Below are positions 26,746 through 36,020 of a stretch of DNA of 64,000 nucleotides, in pieces. The position numbers were made by a program, and so were the translations under genes. This stretch comes from Rickettsiales bacterium (GTDB lineage: Bacteria > Pseudomonadota > Alphaproteobacteria > Rickettsiales > UBA998): NCBI GenBank assembly GCA_024304995.1, contig JAMWZD010000003.1:429988-493987 (forward strand). Direction: 5' to 3'. The stretch's first letter is position 1, and every line of letters starts with the position of its first letter. The notes beneath the pieces were generated by a model. It saw only the letters and a list, made by a program, of their open reading frames with translations, did not search any database and was not told where the DNA came from.

Positions 26746-27143
26746 GCAAGGATAGCATCTTTCAATTAAAACGATTTCTCTTAACGCTTATAATTATCAT
26801 AGTCAGTTTGCCTGTATATTGGATTATAATCTATTACTTATTTGATATTTTTGAATATTTTGCCTTTGCAATTACTAAATTTTGGAAAGGATCCGTAGCT
26901 TTTATTGTAATGTACTTGTCTATCATCACAGGAGCAATATTCTATAATTACTATAAAAACCCAGATTTTAAATTATTCAACAAAGTTTTTCTGTTTAAGC
27001 AACTGTTTCCATTGACCATTTATTTTGGTGGCATGGGAGGTTTCATTTCAATAATGGTATGCTGCACTGAAACTTTCGCTACAATAGTTATAGGATTGCA
27101 GGCAATAGCAGTTGCCTATGTAATTTATAAAAAAACGAAATAA
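26742..27143 (+). CDS. Small integral membrane protein, unknown
   Basis: A 133-residue protein beginning at a GTG (VSKDSIFQLKRFLLTL). Four hydrophobic helices are visible, at about residues 12-35, 48-66, 78-100 and 108-128, with basic residues between them. No family was recognised. The gene is AT-rich compared with its neighbours and sits between the decayed DUF2867-like fragment and a convergent glycosyltransferase gene, which suggests a small inserted segment. Confidence 0.5.
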   Translation: MSKDSIFQLKRFLLTLIIIIVSLPVYWIIIYYLFDIFEYFAFAITKFWKGSVAFIVMYLSIITGAIFYNYYKNPDFKLFNKVFLFKQLFPLTIYFGGMGGFISIMVCCTETFATIVIGLQAIAVAYVIYKKTK

Positions 27144-27145
27144 TT

Positions 27146-28210
27146 TTAGTGAAGCTCAGTATCCCAAGCATATCCCTCAACCACATCACCCGTAGTCACC
27201 TCAACCATATAACGCGCAATCATCTCAGCGTTGAAGCATTCATGATATTTCTGCCAACCATTATAGGCGATTCGCCTGCGTTCTTCATCATTGTCTCGGT
27301 AATATTGCACTTTTTCTGCCAATTCTTCCTTGCTGTCAAAAAATATGATTTCCTCATCAGAAAATAATGCTTCCTGATTAAAACCGCGCTCGGTGAAAGT
27401 GAGTAGCCCGTTGCCCATATATTGCGCGATACGGTCTGATGAATAATAGCACTTTTCTGCTTGCGTGGCGTGGCGCACTTCGCCTTTGGTGGTGTGTTTG
27501 TGGCTGAGGTTTAAGCCCATGGCACATCGCCCCATACGTTCATAAAAAGATACGCCAAACAACTCCCCTTCTCCATCAAACCCGTGGAAAGATGGGCGCA
27601 AACCCTGCACTTGCTCTTTCACATAGCGTGGGAATGTGATGCGGTCATTTGTGTTTGCGTCTTGCATGGTGGCTGCGCGAACGGCGTAAAACAGGTCATA
27701 CTCTGCATCACCTTCAAACGCGCGGTAGCACTCTATTGCTGCGTCCGTTGGGTTGGGCATATAGCTCACCACGCCCCCCTGCCCTCCATATTGCTGCAGC
27801 ACCTCACCGCCCGTGGTGATGAACGTCGCGTCCATATAGGGCAGTCGTGCTTTAATCGCTGCATCATTTTCAGGGCGGAAGATGGGGTCGACGTTAAATT
27901 GCGCCATGCGCACTTGCGGCAGCAATGCACGGATTTCTGCCAGTGTATCGTTCGTAATAATATCCGCATGACCGAGCAGAATCATCTCTGGCTGAAAGTT
28001 CTTCGCAATGTTCAAAAGCTGCTCATTGGCGGCAGCTTCCCCGCGCCATTTTGTGCCAAGCACGCCGTTTTTGCGCGCCACGTCACGGTCTGAGAAAAAC
28101 AATGCGTTATGATGATTGCGAATTAACCCATGCTGCAACTTGCGCCCGACATCATAATATCGTAGCCCCGCATGTTTTTCATTGCCATTGCCAATGTGGA
28201 GAATCCTCAT
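27146..28210 (-). CDS. CgeB-like glycosyltransferase
   Basis: A 354-residue protein with the look of the CgeB/spore-maturation glycosyltransferase group (GT4-like fold). The N-terminal domain starts MRILHIGNGNEKHAGLRYYDV and includes FQPEMILLGHADIITNDTLAEI and MAQFNVDPIF. The C-terminal domain has CAMGLNLSHK, SDRIAQYMGNGLLTF and LFSDEEIIFFDSKEELAEKVQYYRDNDEERRRIAYNGWQKYHECFN, the typical pattern for nucleotide-sugar binding in this group. The acceptor is unknown. It stands alone on the minus strand. Confidence 0.75.
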   Translation of the reverse strand: MRILHIGNGNEKHAGLRYYDVGRKLQHGLIRNHHNALFFSDRDVARKNGVLGTKWRGEAAANEQLLNIAKNFQPEMILLGHADIITNDTLAEIRALLPQVRMAQFNVDPIFRPENDAAIKARLPYMDATFITTGGEVLQQYGGQGGVVSYMPNPTDAAIECYRAFEGDAEYDLFYAVRAATMQDANTNDRITFPRYVKEQVQGLRPSFHGFDGEGELFGVSFYERMGRCAMGLNLSHKHTTKGEVRHATQAEKCYYSSDRIAQYMGNGLLTFTERGFNQEALFSDEEIIFFDSKEELAEKVQYYRDNDEERRRIAYNGWQKYHECFNAEMIARYMVEVTTGDVVEGYAWDTELH

Positions 28211-28267
28211 GAGCGGACTATAAAAGGTTTTTTGAAGCGCGTCACCGTGAATTTCACTTTAATAATA

Positions 28268-28349
28268 CGTCATTCTGAACGAAGTGAAGAATCCATCTCT
28301 CTGCTTGGCGCAAGAGTCTCTGGATATTTCGCTATCGCTCAATATGACG
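28268..28349 (-). repeat. Dispersed palindromic intergenic repeat, copy 2
   Basis: An 82-base palindromic element with CGTCAT at one end and ATGACG at the other. About 29 bases at each end are imperfect inverted copies (TGAACGAAGTGAAGAATCCA against the complement of TGGATATTTCGCTATCGCTC). In reverse complement it aligns along its length with 7622-7705, sharing the 13 bases CCAGAGACTCTTG. Read as protein it gives the well-known spurious HSERSEES peptide, so no gene is called here. Confidence 0.8.
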
Positions 28350-28437
28350 AAAGTTATTAGCGATAACCTATGTAACTACATAAGCGCACCCTAATTCCCC
28401 TCTTGTCACCATCACCATAGCGGTGTAAAACCACGCT

Positions 28438-29805
28438 ATGCAAGACACAACCACTCCCACCCGCAAAAAACTCTATATAAAAACCTATGGCTGCCAGATG
28501 AATGTGTATGATTCGCAGCGCATGGAAGATGTGATGATGCCGCTCGGCTATGAGATGACGGATACGCATATGGATGCGGATATGGTAATTTTGAACACCT
28601 GCCACATTCGTGAAAAAGCCGCGGAGAAGGTCTATTCGGATCTGGGGCGGATTAACAAATTCAAGAAACGACGCGCAGATGCGGGCAAAGATATGCTGAT
28701 TGCCGTGGGCGGTTGCGTTGGGCAGGCAGAAGGGGAACATATTATCCAGCGTGCGCCTTATGTGGATATTGTCATGGGTCCGCAGAGCTATCATGAGCTG
28801 CCGCGCATGGTCCGTGAAGCTACGATGAAGACAGGTAAAGCCAAAAATGGCGGTGTGGTGGAGCTGGAATTTCCAGAAATTCAGAAGTTTGATCTGCTGC
28901 CCACACCAAACAAAGTGAATGGCGCGTCTGCTTTCCTTTCCGTTCAGGAAGGCTGTGACAAGTTCTGCACATTTTGCGTGGTTCCCTATACACGTGGCGC
29001 AGAATATTCCCGCCCCGCGCAGGTGGTGCTGGAAGAAGCCAAAAAGCTGGTGGAAGAAAAAGGCGTGCTTGAACTGACGTTGCTTGGGCAGAATGTGAAC
29101 GCCTATCATGGGGAACATAACGGTGGTGTAGCATCACTTGCAGAACTAATTAATATGCTTTCGCAGATTAACGGTCTGGAACGGATCTATTACACCACAT
29201 CCCACCCGCATGACATGAAGGATGATCTGATTCAGGCACATGGCGACATTGAAAAACTGATGCCATATCTGCATCTTCCAGTGCAGGCAGGGTCTGACAA
29301 GGTCTTAAAAGCCATGAACCGCAAACATACGGCGGCGAGTTATATTGATATTCTGGAAAAACTTCGCGCCAAGCGACCTGACATTGCCTTTTCGGGAGAT
29401 TTTATCGTTGGCTTCCCTGGTGAGACAGATGAGGATTTTAAAGACACAATGCGACTGGTGGAAACAGTGGGCTATGCATCTGCATATTCATTTAAATATT
29501 CCCAGCGCCCTGGCACGCCAGCCGCCACATCTGAGCTCCAAGTGGATGAAGAGGTTAAAGTCACGCGTCTTGCCTTGCTGCAAGGATTAATCAATCGTCA
29601 GCAACATGCATTCAACGAAGCAACAGTTGGAAAGACGTTTGATGTGCTGCTGGAGCGCAAAGGCAAATATGATGGACAGATGATTGGCCGCAGCCCATGG
29701 CTTCAATCTGTTCATATTGATAATGCAGGGCATCTGGCGCATCAGTTGGTGAAAGTGCATATTACGCATGGTGGTCCAAAAGGGCTGAAGGGTGAATTGG
29801 TTTAA
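28438..29805 (+). CDS. miaB: tRNA-i(6)A37 methylthiotransferase MiaB
   Basis: A 455-residue radical SAM enzyme that adds the 2-methylthio group to i6A37 of tRNAs. The N-terminal domain has the three cluster cysteines C19 (YGCQMN), C55 (NTC) and C93 (GGC). The radical SAM cluster is C173-x3-C177-x2-C180 (GCDKFCTFC). TTSHPHDM, HLPVQAGSDKVLKAMNR and DFIVGFPGETDEDF follow in order, and a TRAM domain closes the protein (GKTFDVLLERKGKYDGQMIGRSPW). Length and motifs are complete. Confidence 0.97.
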   Translation: MQDTTTPTRKKLYIKTYGCQMNVYDSQRMEDVMMPLGYEMTDTHMDADMVILNTCHIREKAAEKVYSDLGRINKFKKRRADAGKDMLIAVGGCVGQAEGEHIIQRAPYVDIVMGPQSYHELPRMVREATMKTGKAKNGGVVELEFPEIQKFDLLPTPNKVNGASAFLSVQEGCDKFCTFCVVPYTRGAEYSRPAQVVLEEAKKLVEEKGVLELTLLGQNVNAYHGEHNGGVASLAELINMLSQINGLERIYYTTSHPHDMKDDLIQAHGDIEKLMPYLHLPVQAGSDKVLKAMNRKHTAASYIDILEKLRAKRPDIAFSGDFIVGFPGETDEDFKDTMRLVETVGYASAYSFKYSQRPGTPAATSELQVDEEVKVTRLALLQGLINRQQHAFNEATVGKTFDVLLERKGKYDGQMIGRSPWLQSVHIDNAGHLAHQLVKVHITHGGPKGLKGELV

Positions 29806-29855
29806 TAAATCGCATATTTTACGCTTTATTAGGCAATATCATTTAGATTTATAGT

Positions 29856-30623
29856 ATGGTACGCCAATCTGACTCCGCTTTTACACTGGTAGAAATAGCC
29901 ATAGTGTTAGCTATTATTGCAGTAATAGCGGGAGGAGTGTTGCTTGGACAAAACCTGATTTCTGCTTCTGAACTGCGCAAAGTTGGAACAGATCTGGAGA
30001 ATTATTATACCTCCACATTAGCTTTCAAGCAAAAATATAAAGGTTATCCAGGTGACTTGAAGAATGCAGAATTTTTCTGGGGTGAATTGGAAAGTGATCC
30101 AGCGGCATGTAAAATCACGCCTTCCACATCTGAACTGACCTGCAATGGCAATGGAGATGGGCGCGTATATCCTTACACCCCAGGAACAAACGAAGCATTC
30201 AGATTTTGGCAACATTTAAGCAATGCAGGCATGTTATCCAGTAAATACACTGGCGTATCTGGAGCTGGAGGAGAATGGGAAGCAATTCCATATGAAAATT
30301 CTCCTGTTACCAATGGTGGAAAAGCAACTATTACTTTAGACTGGCAACCTCAATGGAATGGACATCCAGATTTTTTTGACGGTAAATATGGTAATACTTT
30401 TCTGGTTAGTGGGAATGGTTTTTCGCAATGGAGAATATTTAGTCCCGTTGAAATGTTCAAAATTGAATCTAAGTTTGATGACAAAAAGCCTGGCTTGGGA
30501 AGAATCAGAGCCCGAAAAAACACGCAAATGCCAAACTGCACTACCAACAATGATGCTGACACTGCGGAATATATATTTACCAATGAAACACCCTCTTGTT
30601 ATTTTCAGTATATTTGGGATTGA
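29856..30623 (+). CDS. Type IV pilin-like (pseudopilin) protein
   Basis: A 255-residue protein with a class III signal: a short basic leader MVRQSDSA followed by FTLVEIAIVLAIIAVIAGGVLLG, the methylation/hydrophobic helix with Glu at +5. The residue before the cut is Ala, where prepilin peptidase substrates normally have Gly. The globular part has GYPGDLKNAEFFWGELE and a cysteine pair (AACKITPSTSELTCNGNGDG), and ends with another cysteine region (MPNCTTNNDADTAEYIF...SCYF). No other pilus gene is nearby, so it may work with a distant system. Confidence 0.8.
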   Translation: MVRQSDSAFTLVEIAIVLAIIAVIAGGVLLGQNLISASELRKVGTDLENYYTSTLAFKQKYKGYPGDLKNAEFFWGELESDPAACKITPSTSELTCNGNGDGRVYPYTPGTNEAFRFWQHLSNAGMLSSKYTGVSGAGGEWEAIPYENSPVTNGGKATITLDWQPQWNGHPDFFDGKYGNTFLVSGNGFSQWRIFSPVEMFKIESKFDDKKPGLGRIRARKNTQMPNCTTNNDADTAEYIFTNETPSCYFQYIWD

Positions 30624-30659
30624 TTTAATTATTAAAGTGTCATCTAATCAGAGTTAATT

Positions 30660-31439
30660 ATGAATCTCATATCACCTGATTTGCTGAACTGGGCGCACAG
30701 GCTTGCAGACGCATCCGAACCTGTTGTTACAAAATATTTTCGTAAGCGCCATAATGGTTTAGCGTATAAAAGTGATGCATCGCCCGTGACTTTGGCTGAT
30801 AGAGAAGTAGAAGCGCAGCTTCGGCAGATGATTCAGCTGGAATATCCTGACCACGGCATCATTGGCGAAGAACATGGCAATCATAATACAGACGCAGACT
30901 ATCAATGGATTCTTGACCCGATAGACGGCACACGCGCTTTTTCCTGCGGGAGGCTGGATTTTGGCACATTAATCGGGTTGCAATATTGCGGTGACATGGT
31001 GCTGGGCATGTTGAACCAGCCTATTACAAAAGAGCGTTTTGTGGGGTGTAACGGTGCAACGCTGAATAGCACAACCATTTGCAGCAATAAAAATGTAACA
31101 CTAAAAACCGCTCGATTTGCCACCACCTCCCCCAAATTATTTGATGATGCACAGCGAAGCATATTAGAGCGTGTGATTCAGCAATGTGGACTTTCGCAAT
31201 ATGGCGGGGATTGCTATAATTATGGCTTGCTGGCAGCGGGGCATATTGACCTTATCATGGAAGCAGGGCTGAATATTTATGATATTGCCCCCCTCCTCCC
31301 CATTTTGCACGGGTCTGGCGCTGTAGTGAGTGACTGGCAGGGCAATGATATTACACTTAAACAGAGCGATATTGCCGTGCTGGTGAGCGCAAACAAAGCA
31401 TTGCATGAGGAAGCGCTACGCCTTATAAACAGCGCATGA
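30660..31439 (+). CDS. hisN: Inositol monophosphatase-like histidinol-phosphatase
   Basis: A 259-residue Mg-dependent phosphatase of the IMPase fold. Metal-binding motifs: GEEHG at 69-73, DPIDGT at 86-91 and the Asp at 208 in [11 protein letters not shown], with [20 protein letters not shown] before it, the layout seen in alphaproteobacterial/actinobacterial HisN that makes histidinol from its phosphate. No his genes are near, so another small phosphate substrate cannot be ruled out. It overlaps trmFO by 4 bases. Confidence 0.85.
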   Translation: MNLISPDLLNWAHRLADASEPVVTKYFRKRHNGLAYKSDASPVTLADREVEAQLRQMIQLEYPDHGIIGEEHGNHNTDADYQWILDPIDGTRAFSCGRLDFGTLIGLQYCGDMVLGMLNQPITKERFVGCNGATLNSTTICSNKNVTLKTARFATTSPKLFDDAQRSILERVIQQCGLSQYGGDCYNYGLLAAGHIDLIMEAGLNIYDIAPLLPILHGSGAVVSDWQGNDITLKQSDIAVLVSANKALHEEALRLINSA

Positions 31440-32770
31440 CAGAAAAAAAACTTACGATTATTGGTGCAGGACTGGCAGGCAGTGAAGCCGCGTGGCAGGC
31501 AGCGAATGCTGGCGTGAACGTCACCATCTATGAAATGCGCCCAAAAAAATCTACCTTCGCGCATCAAAGCGGAGATTGTGCAGAGCTGGTCTGCTCCAAT
31601 TCGTTTCGCTCAGATGATACTTATAATAATGCAGTAGGTTTGCTGCATGAAGAAATGCGCCGTTGTGATTCGCTCATCATGCGCTGCGGAGATGCGCATA
31701 AAGTGCCTGCGGGTGGTGCATTGGCAGTGGACAGGGAACATTTTGCTGCCGCTGTTACAGAAGCGCTGCAAGCGCACCCGAATATCACCTTTAAACACGA
31801 TGAAGTGACCTCGCTGGAGAATATAGAAGGTGAAGTGCTGGTTGCCACAGGACCGTTGACATCTGATGCATTGGCGGATGATATTTTGCGCATCACAGGC
31901 AGTGAATATTTGTCTTTTTTTGATGCAATTGCCCCGATTATTGACAAAGAATCTATCAATATGGACAAAGCGTGGTTTCAATCACGCTATGATAAAGGCG
32001 ATGGTGCGGATTATATCAACTGCCCAATGAGCGAAGATGAATATAATCATTTTCTGGATGAGCTGATTGCGGGTGAGAAAACCGAATTTAAAGAGTGGGA
32101 AAAAGACACGCCGTATTTTGAAGGCTGTTTGCCCATTGAAGTGATGGCAGAGCGCGGGCGGCAGACACTGACATTTGGACCGATGAAGCCAGTGGGTTTG
32201 ACCAATCCCCATTCAGACGACAAACCATATGCCGTGGTGCAATTGCGGCAGGACAATAAACTCGGCACGCTTTACAATATGGTTGGCTTTCAGACCAAGT
32301 TGAAATGGGGCGAGCAAAAACGTATTTTCCGCATGATTCCAGGGTTGGAAGACGCGGAGTTTGCACGGCTTGGCGGCATTCACCGCAATACCTTCATCAA
32401 CAGCCCTGAGTTGCTGAACTCGCAGTTGCAGTTAAAATCCAACCCACGTATTCGTTTTGCAGGGCAGATTACGGGCGTTGAGGGGTATGTTGAAAGTGCG
32501 GCGACTGGTTTGCTGGCTGGCAAATATGCAGCAGGCATTGCCGTTGAACCTCCGTTAGAGACGGCACTTGGTGCGTTAACAGCGCATATTGCTGGCGGGG
32601 CAGATGCAAAAACCTTTCAGCCGATGAACGTAAATTTTGGTTTGTTCCCTGCCCTCATTCCACCAGCAGGCAAAAAGAAAGTGCAAAAACGCGACCGTCC
32701 AAAAATGTATGCGGAGCGTGCATTGGATGCGCTTTCTGGCTGGTTGAATATCGAAGCAAAAGCGGCTTAA
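31436..32770 (+). CDS. trmFO: Folate/FAD-dependent tRNA (uracil-5) methyltransferase TrmFO
   Basis: A 444-residue flavoprotein that makes m5U54 in tRNA using methylene-THF. The FAD-binding start is [21 protein letters not shown], followed by [29 protein letters not shown], a strong family marker. Later motifs: [55 protein letters not shown], and [20 protein letters not shown]. The start overlaps the hisN stop (ATGA). Confidence 0.97.
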   Translation: MTEKKLTIIGAGLAGSEAAWQAANAGVNVTIYEMRPKKSTFAHQSGDCAELVCSNSFRSDDTYNNAVGLLHEEMRRCDSLIMRCGDAHKVPAGGALAVDREHFAAAVTEALQAHPNITFKHDEVTSLENIEGEVLVATGPLTSDALADDILRITGSEYLSFFDAIAPIIDKESINMDKAWFQSRYDKGDGADYINCPMSEDEYNHFLDELIAGEKTEFKEWEKDTPYFEGCLPIEVMAERGRQTLTFGPMKPVGLTNPHSDDKPYAVVQLRQDNKLGTLYNMVGFQTKLKWGEQKRIFRMIPGLEDAEFARLGGIHRNTFINSPELLNSQLQLKSNPRIRFAGQITGVEGYVESAATGLLAGKYAAGIAVEPPLETALGALTAHIAGGADAKTFQPMNVNFGLFPALIPPAGKKKVQKRDRPKMYAERALDALSGWLNIEAKAA

Positions 32771-32776
32771 ACGGTT

Positions 32777-34321
32777 TTAGCGTGTCTTTTCACGCTGAAT
32801 ATGTGTGGAAAATTCACTGCGCCCAACAGCGTTCATATGCTGCAAGCCAACCACCTGATATTGCATATGCGGATATTCTGCAAATACCACTTGCAGCCCG
32901 CTTAAAAACGTATAATCCACCAGCTTTGCGTTGCTGACATCAATAACAATCTTCGCGTGCGCGTCATCAACTTCGCGCAGGGCGTTTCGCACCTTAAGCA
33001 GGCAGGGAAAAGCGGCATTTCCTTCTATTGTTATGGTCCACCCCCCTTCCCGCTCTTTGGCAATTGCTCTGGCTTTAAATAATCCAGCGGGGGATACGCC
33101 TCGCAAAGCGTGAAGTGTGACTTTTGCCAACAATCCAACGGTTACGCCAATAAGAAGATCAGTGAATAATGTCACCACCACCGTAATGACAAACAATAAA
33201 AGCTGGTCTTTTCCAATATATGCCGCATGTTGCACTTCTTTGTAAGATGCAAGGCGAAGCCCTGTCACCACCAGCATTGCCGCCAGCGCCGCAAGCGGAA
33301 TAAGCTCTATTAAGTCACTCAACACCACAACATAGAGCAGCAAAAACACCCCATGCGCTGCATTGGCGCGTTGGCTGATTGCCCCTGCATCAATATTTGC
33401 TTTGCTGCGCACAATTTCTGAAATCATTGGCAAACCACCAATGCAGGACGAAATGATGTTGCCAATAGATGTTGCCAGCAAATCACGATTCAGATCAGAC
33501 GGATATTTATAATCCTTCATAGCGTCCACAGCCACCACAGTGAGTGTAGACTCTATTGCCCCGACTAGCGCAAACATGAGTACGTATTTTGCAAATGTAA
33601 GGGTCAGCGCATCTGAAAAATCTGGAAAAGCAATGCCGCTCAGAAATGAATCTGGCAATTCCACGCGGTAAGTTGCATCTATTCCCATTGTCAAAGCCAG
33701 CGGCACTGCCATGCACAACACCACCAGAGGCGCGGGGATGGACTTTAACCAGCCAATCGCCACCTTGTCCCAGAAAAGTAATATGAATAACGATGCGAAA
33801 CCGACTAAACTCACCAGACTATTCATGTTCATCAGGGAATGTGGAATTTCTGCCAGCAATGCAATGCTGCCAGTTGCTTCTGGCACTACGCCAAGCATGA
33901 CATGCGCCTGTTTTGCAATAATAATAATGCCGATTGCAGCCAACATACCATGCACCACAGTTTTGGACATGGCAATGCCCAGCCCTGCAGCGCGACACAG
34001 TGCCAGCACCAGTTGCAGCATTCCTGCCACCACTCCCACTGCAAGGGCTTTGTGATATCCCGCAAGCATCTCCCCCTGCCCCAGTTCCATCACTGCGCCC
34101 AGCACTATGACAATAAGCCCTGCAGCAGGACCTTTAATGGTGAAGCGTGCGCTACCTATCCATGAAACCAGCACACCACCAACAATGGCGGTGATCAATC
34201 CTGCAAAGGGGGGAAAGCCACTGGCCGTTGCAATGCCTAAGCATAGTGGCAATGCTATCAGGGAAATAAAGAACCCCGCTTTGCAATCTGCAATCCATGA
34301 ATTTATATGCAACTTTGTCAT
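32777..34321 (-). CDS. SulP family anion transporter with STAS domain
   Basis: The ATG at 34321 (MTKLHINSWIADCKAGFFISLIALPLCLGIATASG) gives 514 residues; a start at 34357 adds 12 unlikely residues. Ten or more membrane helices are seen in the SulP domain, with ALPLCLGIATASGFPPFAGL in helix 1 and TIKGPAAGLIVIVLGAV after it. A STAS domain follows at about residues 405-505 (EREGGWTITIEGNAAFPCLL, KIVIDVSNAKLVDYTFLSGL). The family moves sulfate, bicarbonate or other anions; the substrate cannot be read here. It is convergent with trmFO. Confidence 0.9.
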   Translation of the reverse strand: MTKLHINSWIADCKAGFFISLIALPLCLGIATASGFPPFAGLITAIVGGVLVSWIGSARFTIKGPAAGLIVIVLGAVMELGQGEMLAGYHKALAVGVVAGMLQLVLALCRAAGLGIAMSKTVVHGMLAAIGIIIIAKQAHVMLGVVPEATGSIALLAEIPHSLMNMNSLVSLVGFASLFILLFWDKVAIGWLKSIPAPLVVLCMAVPLALTMGIDATYRVELPDSFLSGIAFPDFSDALTLTFAKYVLMFALVGAIESTLTVVAVDAMKDYKYPSDLNRDLLATSIGNIISSCIGGLPMISEIVRSKANIDAGAISQRANAAHGVFLLLYVVVLSDLIELIPLAALAAMLVVTGLRLASYKEVQHAAYIGKDQLLLFVITVVVTLFTDLLIGVTVGLLAKVTLHALRGVSPAGLFKARAIAKEREGGWTITIEGNAAFPCLLKVRNALREVDDAHAKIVIDVSNAKLVDYTFLSGLQVVFAEYPHMQYQVVGLQHMNAVGRSEFSTHIQREKTR

Positions 34322-34368
34322 AGCACTACCATAACAAGAATAAGTCTGATAAGCCAATGCCTGCGGGC

Positions 34369-35118
34369 TTAGCCCTTAATTTTAGAAATTATTACGCTGA
34401 CAATAGTGACTATTGTATAACTAATAACAGTGACAGGCCCTGCAGGAACATCCCATAATGTGGCGCATATTACCCCACATAAAACTGAAATGATTCCGCA
34501 ACACCATGCTTTCATATGTGGGTGTGATGAATGCAGCGCTGCCAGTGCAGGCAATATCAGACTGGCGAAGACGACATATACCCCGACTAACTGAACGGAT
34601 GACGTGACTGCCAACGCAAATAACAGATAAAAACAGATATTCCGCCTGACAGGAGGCACTGCAAACCATAATGCCAGAATCAGCCCATAGACAGGAGCAT
34701 GACGCAACACGTCCTGCCACGTGACAAACAGCATTTGCCCCGAAAGCAGATGCTGTATCTCCTCCCCACCATAAGGATGCCCTGCCAGTAACAATATAGC
34801 CAAAGACGCAGACAACACAAAACATACACCAATGATAGCTTCCTGCTGTTTGGGTGCGCGTTGTTCAACCAGCCTGAAAAACAGCCCAGCCGTTGCAGCG
34901 CAGAGAAGCGCAATAAGCTGCATCAGCCATGCAGGCGCGTCATGAATCAGTGTGCCTGTTGCCACCAGCCCCAGCCCTGCAATCTGCGCCACGGCAAGAT
35001 CTATGAAGATAATACCACGCTTTAACACTTCAATGCCAAGCGGTGCGTGCGTCAAAGCAATCATCAATCCTGCAACAGATGCAGGTGCGATAATGCTCCA
35101 TAATTCAGCACTTATCAT
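34369..35118 (-). CDS. znuB: Zinc/manganese ABC transporter permease (ZnuB-like)
   Basis: A 249-residue permease of the ABC-3 metal-uptake family with seven to eight helices. Family segments: LTHAPLGIEVLKRGIIFIDLAVAQIAGLGLVATG at residues ~23-56, which holds the typical coupling region before the first loop, then FYLLFALAVTSSVQLVGVYVVFASLILPALAA, the hallmark of this family. Its start overlaps the end of the znuA-like gene by 4 bases. The ATPase partner (ZnuC) is not in the cluster or the window. Confidence 0.88.
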   Translation of the reverse strand: MISAELWSIIAPASVAGLMIALTHAPLGIEVLKRGIIFIDLAVAQIAGLGLVATGTLIHDAPAWLMQLIALLCAATAGLFFRLVEQRAPKQQEAIIGVCFVLSASLAILLLAGHPYGGEEIQHLLSGQMLFVTWQDVLRHAPVYGLILALWFAVPPVRRNICFYLLFALAVTSSVQLVGVYVVFASLILPALAALHSSHPHMKAWCCGIISVLCGVICATLWDVPAGPVTVISYTIVTIVSVIISKIKG

Positions 35119-36011
35119 ATGGCGTGCTTCAGCAGGTTGATGGAACGCTCAAACAGAGAGAATAAATCACTGCTTTCTCTATCACCACCTATAGTATATG
35201 GCAGCACCACGGCAGGAACGCCTGTTTTTTCAGCATACCAGATGCTTGCTTCTTCAGGTTCATAAGGTGTGCGCAGCACTGCCTGCACAGGGCTGGTCTG
35301 AAAATCTATCAGCAGATTTTCCAAGTGAGAAGTGGTTGGCGCAATGCCTGGCTTTGGTTCCAGTGATACCACTGCTTCCATTCCCAACCAGTCCAGCAGA
35401 TAACTGAAAGAACGATGATGCACAGCCACTTTTTTTGCTGCCAAATTTTTGGTTTGTTCTTTCCAGCGCATTTGTGCCGCGTCCCAACGTGTTCTGAAGT
35501 GGTTATATTGCTGCGCATATAAATCAGATTTGCCTGGGTTTATCTGCGTCATACGTTCATATAATATGTCAGCTATGACTGAAATATTTTCAGGGTTGAG
35601 ATGCACATGCGGATTGCCATCAGGGTGAACGTCACCCATGCTTCTGTCCACTCGCACAGGTTTTTCAAGCACAGACACATGATTCGCCGCCATAATATAA
35701 CCCAATGTTCCAGGCTGCACTTTTGCACCTGCTTTTTCCAGCAATATTGGCAACCAGCCAATTTCCAGACTTGCGCCTGAACAGATGATAATATCCGCAC
35801 TTCTGGCTTTTGCGATCAAACTTGGGCGCGCACGAATATGGTGCGGATCCTGATGGGCGTGCGTTGCGGCAAATACCTCCACGTCATCTCCACCCAGCTC
35901 CCGCGCCAGAGATGCCCACTCTGGCTCACATGCAAACACATTCAGCGATGCATGTGCCTGAAATGGGAAGGCAAGCAGCCCTCCCAGAATGAAACCACAT
36001 AATAACTTCAT
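35115..36011 (-). CDS. znuA: Periplasmic zinc/manganese-binding protein (ZnuA-like)
   Basis: A 298-residue cluster A-I solute-binding protein with a signal peptide (MKLLCGFILGGLLAFPFQAHA). Metal ligands are visible in THAHQDPHHIRARPSL (His near 70), NPHVHLNPENISVIADIL (His near 135), and VAVHHRSFSYLLDWLGM (His near 200). A C-terminal acid is expected near ESSDLFSLFE. A His-rich loop of the long ZnuA type is short here. It overlaps znuB by 4 bases and follows the porin-like gene by 9 bases, making one operon. Confidence 0.9.
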   Translation of the reverse strand: MKLLCGFILGGLLAFPFQAHASLNVFACEPEWASLARELGGDDVEVFAATHAHQDPHHIRARPSLIAKARSADIIICSGASLEIGWLPILLEKAGAKVQPGTLGYIMAANHVSVLEKPVRVDRSMGDVHPDGNPHVHLNPENISVIADILYERMTQINPGKSDLYAQQYNHFRTRWDAAQMRWKEQTKNLAAKKVAVHHRSFSYLLDWLGMEAVVSLEPKPGIAPTTSHLENLLIDFQTSPVQAVLRTPYEPEEASIWYAEKTGVPAVVLPYTIGGDRESSDLFSLFERSINLLKHAI

Positions 36012-36020
36012 AATATCACC

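Noticed and set aside
28172..28360. 62-residue plus-strand ORF (RHSERSEESISLL)
   Set aside because: This peptide is the standard false translation of a REP-like palindrome and overlaps the start of the glycosyltransferase gene on the other strand.
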